Below are positions 1 to 6,180 of a DNA stretch of 6,271 bases, piece by piece (position 1 is the stretch's first letter; each line of letters begins with the position of its first letter). Both the position numbers and the translations under genes were made by a program. Source of the DNA: JAHFHB01 sp964393875 (GTDB lineage Bacteria > Omnitrophota > Omnitrophia > Omnitrophales > Aquincolibacteriaceae). The stretch is taken from assembly GCA_964393875.1 (NCBI GenBank), contig CAYMUZ010000245.1, positions 1-6,271 of the forward strand, in the 5' to 3' direction. The notes under the pieces were generated by a model. It ran no database searches and was not told the origin of the DNA. It saw only the letters and a list, made by a program, of their open reading frames with translations.

Positions 1-732
1 GTACTTGAAGCAGATAAAAAGGCGGTTGCGCTCCACGTGATAAGCCTTAAAGGGTGAGTAACTGCCAGCAGATTGGGAGTGCGCGTGGTAAGCCACGGCA
101 TAGGGCGTATACACACATTTCCATCCGGCCATCTGGTGCCGCCACCCCATGTCGGTTTCATCACAGTAGATGAAAAAGTCTGGATCATACTCGCCGATTT
201 CCTCCAACATACTGCGGCGGTAAAGATTGCAGCAGTCGTTGGCGCAAAAAACTTCTTCGACCTGCATAAAACAGTCTGCGGGGCCAAGCCGGCCACGACC
301 GCAGGACGATCCGTCAGGATAGATCACAAGCCCGCAGACTTCTGTTTTTGAGGGCTCGTCCCAAAGCAAAATGCGGCTGGCGCATGATCCGTAACGCGGG
401 TTCTGCTCAACCGCCTTGACCATTTCCTCAATGCAATTCTTTTCCATGTAGGCATCGTTATTAAGCAAAACCACGTAGTCGCTTGCAATCGCACGAATGC
501 CCACATTGCACGCCACGCCCCATCCTGCATTCGACCCGTTCTGAATAAGTTTTACCTGCGGAAATTTTTCACTTACAAACCGGTCGGACCCATCCTTAGA
601 AGCATTATCCACCACCACCACCTCGATCACTGGCCAGGTCTGCGCCAAGACAGACTTCAGGCAGGCCTCGATGCGTGCGGCACCGTTGTAGTTGGGAATG
701 ACGACCAGTACTTTTTTTGTGGGCTGTTCCAT
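1..732 (-). CDS. Family 2 glycosyltransferase, 3' end cut by the window edge
   Basis: Predicted cytoplasmic GT-A-fold enzyme that transfers a sugar from a nucleotide-sugar donor. The 244 codons visible have no stop and run off position 1. Seen in the translation: the N-terminal strand VLVVIPNYNG (residues 8-17), the nucleotide-binding VDNASKDGS (41-49), LLNNDA (89-94) at the place of the DxD metal motif, ETDMGWR (192-198) at the usual E-D acceptor/catalytic region, and a late HVERNRL (232-238) typical of rhamnosyltransferase-like GT2 proteins. The stretch VFCANDCCNLYRR (161-173) sits where most relatives have a small-residue segment and is unusually cysteine-rich. The ATG at 732 is chosen because AGAAGGGG lies just upstream and the NYN motif follows at once. 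The gene lies downstream of the STT3-like gene on the same strand, separated by a palindrome, so they probably form an operon. The sugar and acceptor cannot be told from sequence. Confidence 0.93.
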   Translation of the reverse strand, partial: MEQPTKKVLVVIPNYNGAARIEACLKSVLAQTWPVIEVVVVDNASKDGSDRFVSEKFPQVKLIQNGSNAGWGVACNVGIRAIASDYVVLLNNDAYMEKNCIEEMVKAVEQNPRYGSCASRILLWDEPSKTEVCGLVIYPDGSSCGRGRLGPADCFMQVEEVFCANDCCNLYRRSMLEEIGEYDPDFFIYCDETDMGWRHQMAGWKCVYTPYAVAYHAHSQSAGSYSPFKAYHVERNRLFICFKY

Positions 733-733
733 A

Positions 734-740
734 CCCCTTC
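734..740 (-). promoter_or_regulatory. Ribosome binding site of the glycosyltransferase gene
   Basis: Read on the minus strand, GAAGGGG lies immediately before T-ATG. It is purine-rich and complementary to the 16S rRNA tail, though spacing is short if the last G's are counted (3 bases if the core is AAGG). It lies just outside the neighbouring palindrome, so the hairpin would not mask it directly. Confidence 0.6.
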
Positions 741-746
741 TGCTTA

Positions 747-800
747 GGCTCTGCAAAACAATAACATAGACATTTGGCTATGTTATTGTTTTACAGAGCC
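747..800. repeat. 54-bp TA-flanked palindrome between two operon genes (possible MITE-like element)
   Basis: The left arm starts GGCTCTG at 747 and the right arm ends CAGAGCC at 800. The arms 747-769 and 778-800 are complementary over 23 bp with one mismatch (754 C against 793 A), which becomes a G-U pair in minus-strand RNA. The loop is 770-777. Flanking TTA/TAA extends the symmetry to 26 bp per arm (744-803). The element is bounded by TA on both sides (745-746 and 801-802), as expected for an element that duplicates a TA target, such as IS630/mariner-type MITEs. It is AT-rich (20 of 54 bases G or C by hand count), unlike the flanking genes. It supplies the third base of the TAG stop of the STT3-like gene. 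No U-run follows the hairpin, so a normal intrinsic terminator is unlikely. Its role as a mobile element is inference; the palindrome itself is certain. Confidence 0.8.
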
Positions 801-3325
801 TAACGATCGAGCGCCGACCAATCGACGCCATAGGCGCTCACATAGCGACCGCTGCTAAACTGACCTCGGTGGGAAATTTTCACAAAAGCAGGGAACTGAG
901 CACCCTCCAGGTAAGTCAGCTGATACACCAGTGTCGATACAAGACGGCGGTGGCAGAGTACAGACATCTGACTGTCACCTTCTTCAAGTAAAATCGCAGC
1001 CACCGAGACTTTGCTTTCGGGCGAACTCTCCGTCCAGACTCCGGCTTTTTTATAGAAAACATCGACGGGCTCGGGCTTCGGAAACTTAGAGCCCGCCAAG
1101 AATCCACTGCCGGAAACCGCATCAAATACCAAGCCATTTTTGAATAATATTTTTCCGGCGCGGCGCATCGTCACCACAGAAGGCGCTTCATACGGAAGCC
1201 CCTGTCCGGTGACTTGCAGCATCTTACGCGTATAATCTGCGGCCCCTTTCGGCAGCAATCCGCCCAACGGCCCCGATTCGTTTTGAGCCGCATCAAAAAT
1301 AGTGCGTGCGCGCTCAAAACTCCACTGATCAATCACCTGCAGCATCAAATTTTTCTCAATCAAGTCGTCATAGAGCAAAACCACGGAGGGCGGCGGAGTT
1401 CCGCTCCCATGGGTTAAATCCAGCAGTGCCTCTTTCTCCGCAGAAGACCAGGCCGCCGGCAGCAGCTCCGCCGCACGAGCACGCGTTTCACGTGTGATCG
1501 TCAGCAAAAGTCGCACGGCGACATCCCCGCGAATGTCCTTTTTCGCAAGCTCGTCCATGGGTTTGCTGCCACCCACCGAAATCATCCGTAAAATTCCAAG
1601 CGCCCCTTTGCTGTCACGGCTCATCAGAACCTTGGCCATCCAGAAATTCTCGTGCCGCTGATGAGAGCCTCCGTCAACCACCGAACGCCGCTCTGCAATC
1701 GCGTTGATGAAATAACCTGGCGGCCACCAGCTGTGCACAATCGTTTGCGGCGGCGTTTTCTCCTTAATATCGGTAAGCACCCCGTACCACTCATCATTCA
1801 TGATGAAATGCGACTGATATCCGGAGACATGCGCACCCATCAAGGTGCGTGGAATAATCAGGGCCGTGATCAGCAAATAGCCCGCAACTTTCAACGGCAA
1901 GGAAGGCAGTTGAAAGCGTTTGGCGAGGTCCGCGGTAAAATTCAAGCATTCTTGAGCCCCAAATGCAGCCAGCAATGAGAGCGGAAAAACCGCAAGAATG
2001 GCAAAGCGTTCAGCGGTAAACGTGAAAAGAATGAGCGGACCCGCCATCAAGGCCACCGCAGCCCAGGGGCGGGTATCGCCGCTTGCGCGCCGCTGAAAAA
2101 TCTTGATTGCGGGCACCCCCAACCCCAGAGCGGCAAGCGCCACCACTCCGTAGTGAGACGTAAGATAAACCCATTTCTTCAAAGTGACGTCAGCCGTCTC
2201 TCCCACCAACACCAGCAGATTGGGCCATAAATCTTGCGAGGCGCCACGCACACGTGCAGAGTAGAGCACTCCATTAAGAACGGCCTCATAAAAACCGGCG
2301 GGTGTCAAAAAAAGCGTGGCAAACAAGAGAGACACCAGCGTATAGAGAATGGCAAATGAAAGAATTGCGGTCTGCCGCCTGCCTGAGGTGAAAAAATCTC
2401 TGAGGCCTATCACACCAGCAACTCCCGCCATCAGCATAAGGATAAACAGCCAACCCTGCCAAAAAAGCGGGTAAAGCCCGGTCAAAAATCCACCCACACA
2501 GGCTAGAAGTAAATACTCATCTGGTTTTTTCAATGCCGCCAGGAGCGTTGCAAAAATCAGCATGGGGAAAATGAGGTTGTACGGATCGGTATCGTACCAA
2601 CCAAGCGTGGAACGCTGAATCACAATGGGCGACAGGAACAGGACCAACGCGCCCAGCTCGAAAGCAAAAATGCCGGGCGATAATAACCATGCGAATAGAA
2701 AATAACCAGCCACCGCAAACACCGTCAAAAAAAGCGGCGTAAACCCCACAGCCAGCATCATCGACATGCTCGGATTAACCATAGCAACAAGGCGGGAAGC
2801 CCAAAGACCAATGTACGGATGCCAATTCATGGCATCGGCGTTGCCAAAGGGGGCCAGACGCCTCGGATTCCAGAAACAACCCCCGGCCGCCGGCGCACCC
2901 AAACGTCCGTTTCTTAAAATATTTTGGGTAAGCGCGTAGTAATAATACGGATCAGCTTCAGAGAGATACCGATACGTAAAGAGAGCCCGTGCCTTAGCCC
3001 CCATATCCTGAGCCGCACCGCTTACAGCTTTTTGATAGGCTCCATCATCAGAGTGAATCAACTCATCCAGTTTTTGACGCGCCAATTTTTGCCTTACCTC
3101 GAGCGAAAGCTGCGGTGCCTGAGTCGCTAGATGCGTCTCGAGCTGTTTGAGCATATTACTTTGCATCACAGCCCCCGCTCTGCGCCCAATCCCATCGTCT
3201 GAAACAAGCGACCCGCTACGCAGCGGATAGGTGCGAAAATAAAGCGCCGCCGTTACGGTCAGCAAAAAGGCCGTCAGCATACGCCAGCGTTTATCCGAAT
3301 AAAAATCAAGAATGCTTACAAACAT
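800..3325 (-). CDS. STT3/PglB/AglB-like oligosaccharyltransferase, variant WWPPG motif
   Basis: Predicted inner-membrane enzyme of the STT3 family, which transfers a glycan from a polyprenyl-phosphate carrier to asparagine on the outer face of the membrane. At 841 residues it fits the family's length. Seen: a first membrane helix (about 16-33), a long extracytoplasmic loop ending in SEADPYYYY (122-130) that matches the family's first acidic metal motif, GWYDTDPYN (242-250) matching the second acidic motif, WPNLLVLVGE (367-376) at the place of the TIxE/SVSE loop with Glu376, TAERFAILAVFP (437-448) matching the lipid-phosphate-binding Arg region, about ten further hydrophobic segments up to residue 491, then a soluble C-terminal domain. 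The family's WWDYG acceptor-binding motif reads WWPPG (533-537), followed by a family-like R-S-V-V-D-G-G segment. The start at 3325 has no clear ribosome site, and Met16 is an alternative. The gene is first of a leftward operon with the glycosyltransferase. Family membership is firm; true N-glycosylation activity is uncertain because of the motif change. Confidence 0.9.
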   Translation of the reverse strand: MFVSILDFYSDKRWRMLTAFLLTVTAALYFRTYPLRSGSLVSDDGIGRRAGAVMQSNMLKQLETHLATQAPQLSLEVRQKLARQKLDELIHSDDGAYQKAVSGAAQDMGAKARALFTYRYLSEADPYYYYALTQNILRNGRLGAPAAGGCFWNPRRLAPFGNADAMNWHPYIGLWASRLVAMVNPSMSMMLAVGFTPLFLTVFAVAGYFLFAWLLSPGIFAFELGALVLFLSPIVIQRSTLGWYDTDPYNLIFPMLIFATLLAALKKPDEYLLLACVGGFLTGLYPLFWQGWLFILMLMAGVAGVIGLRDFFTSGRRQTAILSFAILYTLVSLLFATLFLTPAGFYEAVLNGVLYSARVRGASQDLWPNLLVLVGETADVTLKKWVYLTSHYGVVALAALGLGVPAIKIFQRRASGDTRPWAAVALMAGPLILFTFTAERFAILAVFPLSLLAAFGAQECLNFTADLAKRFQLPSLPLKVAGYLLITALIIPRTLMGAHVSGYQSHFIMNDEWYGVLTDIKEKTPPQTIVHSWWPPGYFINAIAERRSVVDGGSHQRHENFWMAKVLMSRDSKGALGILRMISVGGSKPMDELAKKDIRGDVAVRLLLTITRETRARAAELLPAAWSSAEKEALLDLTHGSGTPPPSVVLLYDDLIEKNLMLQVIDQWSFERARTIFDAAQNESGPLGGLLPKGAADYTRKMLQVTGQGLPYEAPSVVTMRRAGKILFKNGLVFDAVSGSGFLAGSKFPKPEPVDVFYKKAGVWTESSPESKVSVAAILLEEGDSQMSVLCHRRLVSTLVYQLTYLEGAQFPAFVKISHRGQFSSGRYVSAYGVDWSALDR

Positions 3326-3376
3326 ACTATGTGTTGCAGAGTTTCGTCTGAATGAACGCCAGACTTTAACCCCCTA

Positions 3377-3398
3377 GGCACTGTCTGTTGACAATGCC
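3377..3398. promoter_or_regulatory. Dyad overlapping the -35 box, candidate operator
   Basis: GGCACTGTC (3377-3385) and GACAATGCC (3390-3398) are inverted repeats matching at 8 of 9 positions around a TGTT centre. The right arm and centre contain the -35 hexamer of the rightward promoter, so a repressor bound here would block it. The dyad also lies upstream of the leftward STT3-like gene, so it could coordinate both directions. No U-run follows on either strand, which argues against a terminator. No regulator is encoded in the window, so operator function is inference. Confidence 0.4.
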
Positions 3399-3417
3399 GG
3401 AGTGCGTGACGGATAAT
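3388..3417 (+). promoter_or_regulatory. Sigma-70-type promoter for the HprK-like/methyltransferase operon
   Basis: A perfect -35 TTGACA (3388-3393) is followed after 18 bases by GATAAT (3412-3417), which matches TATAAT at five of six positions. Transcription would begin near 3424, giving a leader of only about 20 bases before the ATG at 3447. This is the best promoter match noticed in the window and points at the only rightward operon. Confidence 0.7.
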
Positions 3418-3446
3418 TCAAATCATCTATGAAGGCTCCCCTCTAA

Positions 3447-4382
3447 ATGCTTTACTATGCCTTTGCTAAAAACCTGGTAATCGCTGTCGAAGAAACCGGG
3501 CTTAACACAGACCTGCGACAGCGATTGCATCCCTATCAAACAACACCCACGAACTCTCCGCTGGCCCTCATCGGGTTGAAAGGGCCCAGAACTGGCACGG
3601 GCGAGCTTTCCCAAAAATTGAGTGGCAATTATAAAGGCTGTCCCTGGAAAATAGCGTGGAGACCCGCTGCAGCCGGAGCCCCCACACACATCGTTTTTGA
3701 AGCGCCTGTCTTTTCTTATTTTCTGTTTATCCGCATCCTCCTGCTTCCCTTCCTTAAAGAACAAATGGCAAGAATGGGCGGGTTCAGCTGCTTGGGGTCC
3801 GCCTTCCGGCACAAAGGTAAAATCTATATTCTGTCCGGAAATCCAGGAAGCGGTAAAACAACCTTACTGCTTCAAGCACTCGAACAGGGAGCTGATTTTA
3901 TCGGAGACAATGAACTTGTGGTGGATCATCGCCGATGTTTTCATAGTCTCTTCCAGGACATTGAACTCCGCTACCGGACTGCCTGTCGAAGCGTTTTTTG
4001 GAAGAAAATGGGCTGGCGGAAGCGTTGCAAACTCAGGGGGGCCGGATTGTTAGCATTCCTCACCCGCTTTCACTTCTCGTTCAATGAGGTTTTTCTGCCT
4101 GCTCAGTTGGGCATCGAACAGAGGGAAAATTCAGGGACGGAAAAATTTGTTTTTATTCACCTCCATGAAAAGCACGGCAAAGAAAAGATGAGCGCCCAAC
4201 CCATGTTTGATAGAATCGAAGCTTATGAAGAGAATTACAGGCGCCTTTTCCATAGTCCCTTTTTCACCCCTGAAACTTTTGAAACAACCCGTGCGAGAAC
4301 CCTGCAGTTTCTATCGGAGGCTTCCTGCTGGTCTGTGCATCAGAAAACACCCCTTCACGAACTTCTGGAGTTAAACTCATGA
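3447..4382 (+). CDS. HPr kinase-like P-loop ATPase/kinase domain protein
   Basis: A 311-residue cytoplasmic protein whose central part resembles the C-terminal kinase domain of HPr kinase/phosphorylase. Seen: a roughly 105-residue N-terminal region of unknown function ending in a hydrophobic stretch (88-103), then GKIYILSGNPGSGKTT (124-139) with the Walker A motif at 131-138, and ALEQGADFIGDNELVV (144-159), which aligns with the family's G-A-x-x-x-x-D-D segment but has D-N in place of D-D. The C-terminal 150 residues are basic and not recognised. It lacks the N-terminal domain of true HprK, so it is more likely one of the HprK-like proteins found in biosynthetic and polysaccharide clusters than a regulator of carbon catabolite repression. 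Start ATG 3447 has GAAGG 11 bases upstream, which is long spacing. Its stop overlaps the methyltransferase start as ATGA, implying translational coupling. The substrate is unknown. Confidence 0.8.
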   Translation: MLYYAFAKNLVIAVEETGLNTDLRQRLHPYQTTPTNSPLALIGLKGPRTGTGELSQKLSGNYKGCPWKIAWRPAAAGAPTHIVFEAPVFSYFLFIRILLLPFLKEQMARMGGFSCLGSAFRHKGKIYILSGNPGSGKTTLLLQALEQGADFIGDNELVVDHRRCFHSLFQDIELRYRTACRSVFWKKMGWRKRCKLRGAGLLAFLTRFHFSFNEVFLPAQLGIEQRENSGTEKFVFIHLHEKHGKEKMSAQPMFDRIEAYEENYRRLFHSPFFTPETFETTRARTLQFLSEASCWSVHQKTPLHELLELNS

Positions 4383-5032
4383 CCGACTTACCCTACAAAG
4401 CCAAAGCCCACTATCAACAAACCGGCGTCGCCCAAGAGTACGATCAGGAACGTTTCACCAGTTGGCATGGCCGTCTGGCTCATGCCACAGAGGCAAACGC
4501 CCTACAGCGTGTTATTCGGCGCTACTTTGAGCGGCAGGGAACTCTTTTGGACCTGCCCTGTGGAACGGGGCGTTTATTTCCGGTGCTGCTTAGCCAGGGC
4601 TTGCAGATCACCGGCGCGGATATTTCTGAGGAGATGATGGGGGTTGCAAAAGAGCAATTTGCCCGGGAGGCATGCGTCCGTTTTCAAAAAGCCAATGCGG
4701 AAGAGCTTCCCTTTGCCGATCGCAGTTTCGACTACCTCACGAGTTATCGGCTGATGTGTCACTTGCCGCGCGAGGTGGAAAAACGGGTTCTGTGTGAAAT
4801 GATCCGGGTCACAAAAAAAATCGCGGTCATCAACTTTCACCTTACAAGCTGGTCTCCGCTTTATTTATTCAACCAAACCTTTCGCAAACAATTCTCGCCT
4901 TCTTCCCCACTGCCTAAGCAAGAGCTGCTTCAAAGGCTCCGCAGCTTACCCGGCGTTGAGGTGCTGGAAATCAAACCTCTCTCATGGTACGAGCTCAGCT
5001 CGCACCTCGTCGTGCTAAAAAAAAAGGCCTGA
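4379..5032 (+). CDS. Class I SAM-dependent methyltransferase
   Basis: A 217-residue cytoplasmic methyltransferase of the UbiE-like Rossmann type. Seen: an N-terminal substrate-side helix region with YDQERF (21-26), motif I LLDLPCGTGR (56-65), the acidic end of strand 2 at GADIS (79-83, Asp81), ANAEELPFADRSFDYL (105-120) covering the adenine-binding and post-motif-II region, then MIRVTKKIAVINF (141-153) for strand 5. The core is complete; the C-terminal part is short. The acceptor (sugar, lipid, small molecule or protein) cannot be inferred. The start overlaps the HprK-like gene by four bases, so the two are co-translated and probably act together. The reading frame ends in a run of nine A's (5017-5025) encoding three lysines, where slippage could alter only the last few residues. 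No terminator hairpin is seen after the stop. Confidence 0.92.
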   Translation: MTDLPYKAKAHYQQTGVAQEYDQERFTSWHGRLAHATEANALQRVIRRYFERQGTLLDLPCGTGRLFPVLLSQGLQITGADISEEMMGVAKEQFAREACVRFQKANAEELPFADRSFDYLTSYRLMCHLPREVEKRVLCEMIRVTKKIAVINFHLTSWSPLYLFNQTFRKQFSPSSPLPKQELLQRLRSLPGVEVLEIKPLSWYELSSHLVVLKKKA

Positions 5033-5046
5033 CGGGGAGTGGCGGG

Positions 5047-6180
5047 TTATACAAGCGCCGCAAAAACGCTTTCTGCCACGAAACGTCCGCGGCGAGTGAG
5101 CTGCAAACGGCCCTCCGCCTGTGCGAGAAATCCACCGGCAAGAAGCGGCTGAATTTTACTTTCAATGTCCGCACGAATTTGTTGAAAATGCCGAATGTCG
5201 ACGCCTTCACGAAGGCGCAGCCCGGTCAACAGGGTTTCCAGTTCCTTTTTCTCGTCATTCAACCGGTCGCAGACATCGTACGCCCAATCTCCGGTCTCAC
5301 ATTTTTCAAGATAACGTTTTACATCGGTCGCAAATTGAAAGCGCTCACCGCTCAAATAGGAAAACGCACCGGGGCCAAGCCCCAAATACTCGCCATTGTG
5401 CCAGTAAATCAAATTGTGCCGTGATTCAAAACCCGGCCGCGCAAACACGCTGAGCGCGTATTGGCTATAGCCATTTTGTTCGAGCAGTGTCTCCGCCGCA
5501 AAAATCATGAGCTCGTGCTCCGTCTCGTTTGCCAGCGCAAGACGCCCCTGCTTCTGCCAAACACCAAAAGCCGTATCCTCGTGGACATCAAGATCATAAA
5601 GGGAGAACTGCCCGGGGCTCAGCTGCAAAGCCTGGCGCAGATCTTTCTCAAAATCAACGGCGCTTTGACCGGGCAAACGCGCGATAAAATCCACACTGAC
5701 ATTTTTGAATCCGTAATCACGCAACGCCATGGCCGTCTCAAAAATTTCGCGGGCTCCATGCGGGCGATTCAGCTTAACCAGCAAGTCGTCATCAAAGGTT
5801 TGAATCCCCATGCTGATGCGATTGATTCCGAGCTCACGGTAAGTTTTGAGCGTGCTTTGATCCACATCGCCCGGATTGATTTCGCAGGTCCATTCCGACT
5901 CTGCCTGAAAATCAAAATGGTCTCGTAAACAATCGACGATCTGCCGCATCTCTTCAGGTGTGAGCGCCGACGGCGTGCCTCCGCCAAAATAAAGCGTTTC
6001 AAAACGCAGTCGGCCATAGCGTTGGGCCTGCGCATGGATTTCCCGTTTCAGCGCATCCAAAAAATTTTGGCGCATCTCCGTAGAACGATCCACCGTAATG
6101 ACAAAATGACAGTAGTGGCACTTTTTTAAGCAGAAGGGAATGTGGACATACAAACCACGACAGTGTGTTGATTCTCTCAT
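5047..6180 (-). CDS. hemW: Radical SAM heme chaperone HemW
   Basis: A 377-residue radical SAM protein of full HemW length (true HemN is about 80 residues longer). Family proteins bind heme and are thought to deliver it to membrane hemoproteins; they were long annotated as oxygen-independent coproporphyrinogen III oxidase. Seen: CxxxCxYCxF at Cys17, Cys21, Cys24, Phe26 (CLKKCHYCHF), which binds the 4Fe-4S cluster and has Phe where HemN has a fourth Cys; YFGGGTPS (64-71) for SAM binding; EINPGDV (100-106); RISMGIQTF (121-129); VDFIARLPGQ (163-172); and HNLIYW (255-260), the HNxxYW motif tied to heme binding in HemW. A helical C-terminal domain follows. ATG 6180 is chosen because the iron-sulfur motif follows at normal distance; its ribosome site is weak. 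It converges on the methyltransferase with a 14-bp gap and is probably unrelated to the glycosylation genes. Confidence 0.93.
   Translation of the reverse strand: MRESTHCRGLYVHIPFCLKKCHYCHFVITVDRSTEMRQNFLDALKREIHAQAQRYGRLRFETLYFGGGTPSALTPEEMRQIVDCLRDHFDFQAESEWTCEINPGDVDQSTLKTYRELGINRISMGIQTFDDDLLVKLNRPHGAREIFETAMALRDYGFKNVSVDFIARLPGQSAVDFEKDLRQALQLSPGQFSLYDLDVHEDTAFGVWQKQGRLALANETEHELMIFAAETLLEQNGYSQYALSVFARPGFESRHNLIYWHNGEYLGLGPGAFSYLSGERFQFATDVKRYLEKCETGDWAYDVCDRLNDEKKELETLLTGLRLREGVDIRHFQQIRADIESKIQPLLAGGFLAQAEGRLQLTRRGRFVAESVFAALV

Noticed and set aside
73..351. Rightward open frame of 92 codons in the first 350 bases
   Set aside because: It is antisense to the glycosyltransferase, whose motifs are clear, and it lacks a ribosome site and known motifs.
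744..803. Intrinsic (Rho-independent) terminator after the STT3-like gene
   Set aside because: The stem is long but mostly A-T inside, and neither strand shows a T-run directly after the arm; the next bases are the ribosome site of the downstream gene.
3364..3394. Leftward promoter TTGTCA - 18 bases - GTTAAA for the STT3-like gene
   Set aside because: The -10 candidate matches the consensus at only three of six positions, and the -35 is simply the other face of the dyad; not strong enough to list.
3447..4382. True HPr kinase/phosphorylase (hprK) controlling carbon catabolite repression
   Set aside because: Only the P-loop half is recognisable, the paired Asp is D-N, and the N-terminal HprK domain is absent.
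4984..5424. Rightward open frame of 146 codons after the methyltransferase
   Set aside because: It lies almost wholly antisense to hemW, which has all family motifs, and its translation shows no recognisable domain.
5047..6180. Assignment of the radical SAM gene as HemN (coproporphyrinogen III dehydrogenase)
   Set aside because: The cluster motif is CxxxCxYCxF with Phe in place of HemN's fourth Cys, HNxxYW is present, and the length matches HemW.
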